This document shows positions 5,341-6,935 of a stretch of 6,935 nt of DNA, piece by piece. Every line of letters starts with the position of its first letter. Positions within the stretch are counted from its first letter, which is position 1. The DNA comes from CBDUZS01 sp965371785 (GTDB taxonomy: Bacteria; Fermentibacterota; Fermentibacteria; Fermentibacterales; JCC-6): contig CBDUZS010000090.1 of assembly GCA_965371785.1 (NCBI GenBank), positions 1 to 6,935 of the forward strand, read 5' to 3'. The notes under the pieces are model-generated. The model made no database searches, was not told the DNA's origin, and worked only from the letters and a program-made list of their open reading frames with translations. The position numbers and the translations under genes are program-made.

Positions 5341-6866
5341 GAAGGGATGGTACCGGGATGAAGGACAAGAAGAAACTGACAACGAACTTCGGCAAACCGG
5401 TGGAGAACGACCTGAATGCGATCACTGCAGGAGAGCATGGCCCGATTCTCCTGCAGGACGTTCACCTGGTCGAGAAGCTGGCGCACTTCAACCGGGAAAG
5501 GATCCCCGAAAGAGTGGTCCACGCAAAAGGTGCGGGAGCATTTGGATACTTCGAGGTTACCAATGACCTGTCGGAGTATACCTGTGCAAGTTTTCTGTCC
5601 GAAGTGGGGAAGAGGACCGAGGTCTTTGCCCGTTTCTCTACAGTGGGCGGTGAAAAGGGATCTGCAGACTCAGAACGTGACCCACGGGGATACGCAGTGA
5701 AGTTCTACACAGAAGAAGGCAACTTCGACATGGTCGGGAACAACACCCCTGTGTTCTTCATCCGTGATGCCATTAAGTTCCCTGACTTCATCCACACCCA
5801 GAAGCGAAATCCTGAGACTAATCTCAAGGATCCAGACATGTTCTGGGATTTTCTGTCCCTGACTCCAGAATCAATCCACCAGGTAACAATCCTCTTCTCC
5901 GACAGGGGTACGCCTAGAACCTACAGGAACATGAACGGCTACAGTGGTCATGCCTATATGTGGTACAATGCAATGGGTGAGTACTGGTGGGTGAAGCTCC
6001 ACTTGAAGACCGACCAGGGTATAGACAACTTTACTGGAGAAGAAGCTGATCGGATGCGAGGGATCGATCCAGACTGCTCCACCCGTGACCTCTTCGATTC
6101 AATAGCAAATGGTGACTACCCATCCTGGACTGTCCAGGCCCAGATAATGACACCCGAGCAGGCCAGGACTTTCAGGTTCGATCCCTTCGATGTGACAAAG
6201 GTCTGGCCGCACGATGAAATCCCTGTGAGACCTCTCGGGAAGTTCGTACTTAACAGAAATCCCGAGAACTACTTCACTGATGTAGAGCAGGCAGCGTTCT
6301 CACCTGGCAACCTTGTTCCCGGAATGGGGCCATCATTCGATAAGATGTTCCAGGCCAGAATATTCGGGTACCCTGACACCGCTAGGCACAGGCTTGGGTC
6401 CAACTACCACCTCATCCCGGTCAACAGTGCCAGGGGTGTGAAGGCGGTAAATTACCAGCGAGACGGAGCCATGCAGGTCGATGGCACTGGCGGAGCAGGG
6501 CCGAACTACTGGCCCAATTCATTCGGTGGACCGGCCCCCGATCCCTCGAAGGCTGTACCGCCTGTCGATGTTACGGGCACAGCCGACCGTCATGCAGTTG
6601 AACTGAAGGATGCCGACTTCGTCCAGGCCGGGGACCTGTACAGGAAGGTGATGACTGACATCGACAGAGAGAATCTGATCAGCAACATCGTCGGTCATCT
6701 CAAGGGTGCAGCGAAACGGATTCAAATGAGACAGACTGCTCTTTTCCTGAAGGCAGATGAGGAGTATGGCAGAAGGGTAGCTGAAGGCCTGGGACTGGAT
6801 GAAATGGAAGTGGAGAAGCTTGCTTCAATGAGCCAGGAAGAACGGGTAGCAGCAACCAGCCAGTAG
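5337..6866 (+). CDS. katA: Monofunctional haem catalase (small-subunit type)
   Basis: Disproportionates hydrogen peroxide to water and oxygen, usually as a cytoplasmic tetramer with haem b. Length is 509 residues from TTG 5337 or 502 from ATG 5358; either fits small-subunit catalases and excludes the roughly 700-residue large-subunit clade. Numbered from TTG: the active-site signature FNRERIPERVVHAKGAGAFG spans 51-70 with essential His62, DMVGNNTPVFFIRDA contains Asn135, and the haem-ligand signature RIFGYPDTARHRLGSNY (341-357) contains proximal Tyr345. RFSTVGGEKGS (99-109) and DPRGYAVKFYT (115-125) are also typical. No catalytic residue is missing. The ATG at 5358 gives MKDKKKLTTNFGKPV, matching the usual N-terminus, while TTG 5337 has the stronger RBS and overlaps the perR stop. 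It is the second gene of a perR-katA operon and should be induced when PerR is inactivated by peroxide. It ends with adjacent TAG and TGA stops. Confidence 0.97.
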   Translation: MRRDGTGMKDKKKLTTNFGKPVENDLNAITAGEHGPILLQDVHLVEKLAHFNRERIPERVVHAKGAGAFGYFEVTNDLSEYTCASFLSEVGKRTEVFARFSTVGGEKGSADSERDPRGYAVKFYTEEGNFDMVGNNTPVFFIRDAIKFPDFIHTQKRNPETNLKDPDMFWDFLSLTPESIHQVTILFSDRGTPRTYRNMNGYSGHAYMWYNAMGEYWWVKLHLKTDQGIDNFTGEEADRMRGIDPDCSTRDLFDSIANGDYPSWTVQAQIMTPEQARTFRFDPFDVTKVWPHDEIPVRPLGKFVLNRNPENYFTDVEQAAFSPGNLVPGMGPSFDKMFQARIFGYPDTARHRLGSNYHLIPVNSARGVKAVNYQRDGAMQVDGTGGAGPNYWPNSFGGPAPDPSKAVPPVDVTGTADRHAVELKDADFVQAGDLYRKVMTDIDRENLISNIVGHLKGAAKRIQMRQTALFLKADEEYGRRVAEGLGLDEMEVEKLASMSQEERVAATSQ

Positions 6867-6870
6867 TGAT

Positions 6871-6883
6871 GCAGAGTCTCTGC
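6871..6883 (+). repeat. Small inverted repeat after katA
   Basis: GCAGAG-T-CTCTGC is a perfect inverted repeat 4 nt after the katA stop. As RNA it could form a 5-bp stem with a 3-nt loop. There is no T-run after it, so it is not a convincing intrinsic terminator. Confidence 0.4.
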
Positions 6884-6919
6884 GGAAGGAGTACGATAAC
6901 CAGTTTGAATAAATCGAGA

Positions 6920-6935
6920 TGGCGGGGTATCTTGA
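6920..6935 (+). repeat. Dispersed intergenic repeat, copy 3 (cut by window end)
   Basis: The last 16 bases are identical to the first 16 bases of copies 1 and 2. It begins 53 nt after the catalase stop, in the same orientation. The 16-nt identity starting at the same left boundary makes a third copy very likely, but the remainder is outside the window. Confidence 0.75.

Noticed and set aside
6871..6883. Intrinsic terminator after katA.
   Set aside because: The inverted repeat is short and is not followed by a run of T.

Overview
The window looks like a bacterial chromosome segment with moderate GC content. All genes are on the + strand. The best taxonomic clue is the secreted protein at 3237-4646. 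It ends in a Por/T9SS-type C-terminal sorting domain (pattern 'PNPF...S.S..I...LP', then 'GR.IR.L', then 'PSGFYLIRL'), which is typical of the Bacteroidetes/FCB superphylum and of uncultured relatives such as Fermentibacterota or Cloacimonadota. I infer an FCB-group bacterium and cannot name the genus. TTG start codons are unusually common: the best-supported starts at 910 and 3237, and possibly the one at 5337, are TTG.

Region 1 (1-2737) is the 3' end of a surface-glycan cluster. It holds a GT2 family glycosyltransferase that runs off the left edge, a DegT/DnrJ/EryC1/StrS-type PLP sugar aminotransferase, and a small sugar N-formyltransferase that overlaps the aminotransferase by 11 nt. The last two form a recognisable module: amino transfer to a keto-deoxysugar nucleotide, then N10-formyl-THF-dependent formylation. 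The product would be an N-formylated amino sugar such as dTDP-Qui4NFo or GDP-PerNFo, and the GT2 enzyme may transfer it or another sugar into an O-antigen or similar glycan.

Region 2 (2738-3236) is a 499-nt gap. It contains a remnant-like small reading frame and the first copy of a dispersed repeat. Region 3 (3237-4646) is a secreted beta-propeller-like protein with a sorting domain. Region 4 (4647-6866) is a peroxide-stress operon: a PerR-type Fur-family repressor and a monofunctional haem catalase, translationally close or overlapping. Upstream of perR is a consensus -35 box, and a 23-bp imperfect palindrome overlaps the spacer and -10, which suggests autoregulation.

The most unusual signal is a repeat family with the same orientation in the three intergenic gaps: 3039-3140, 4683-4787 and 6920 to the window end. 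The two complete copies share 42 identical bases, then a 3' tail of about 79% identity that ends at an in-frame TGA. The 42-base core can form a hairpin. The tail differences are spread evenly over codon positions, so the core may be conserved as DNA or RNA rather than as protein.
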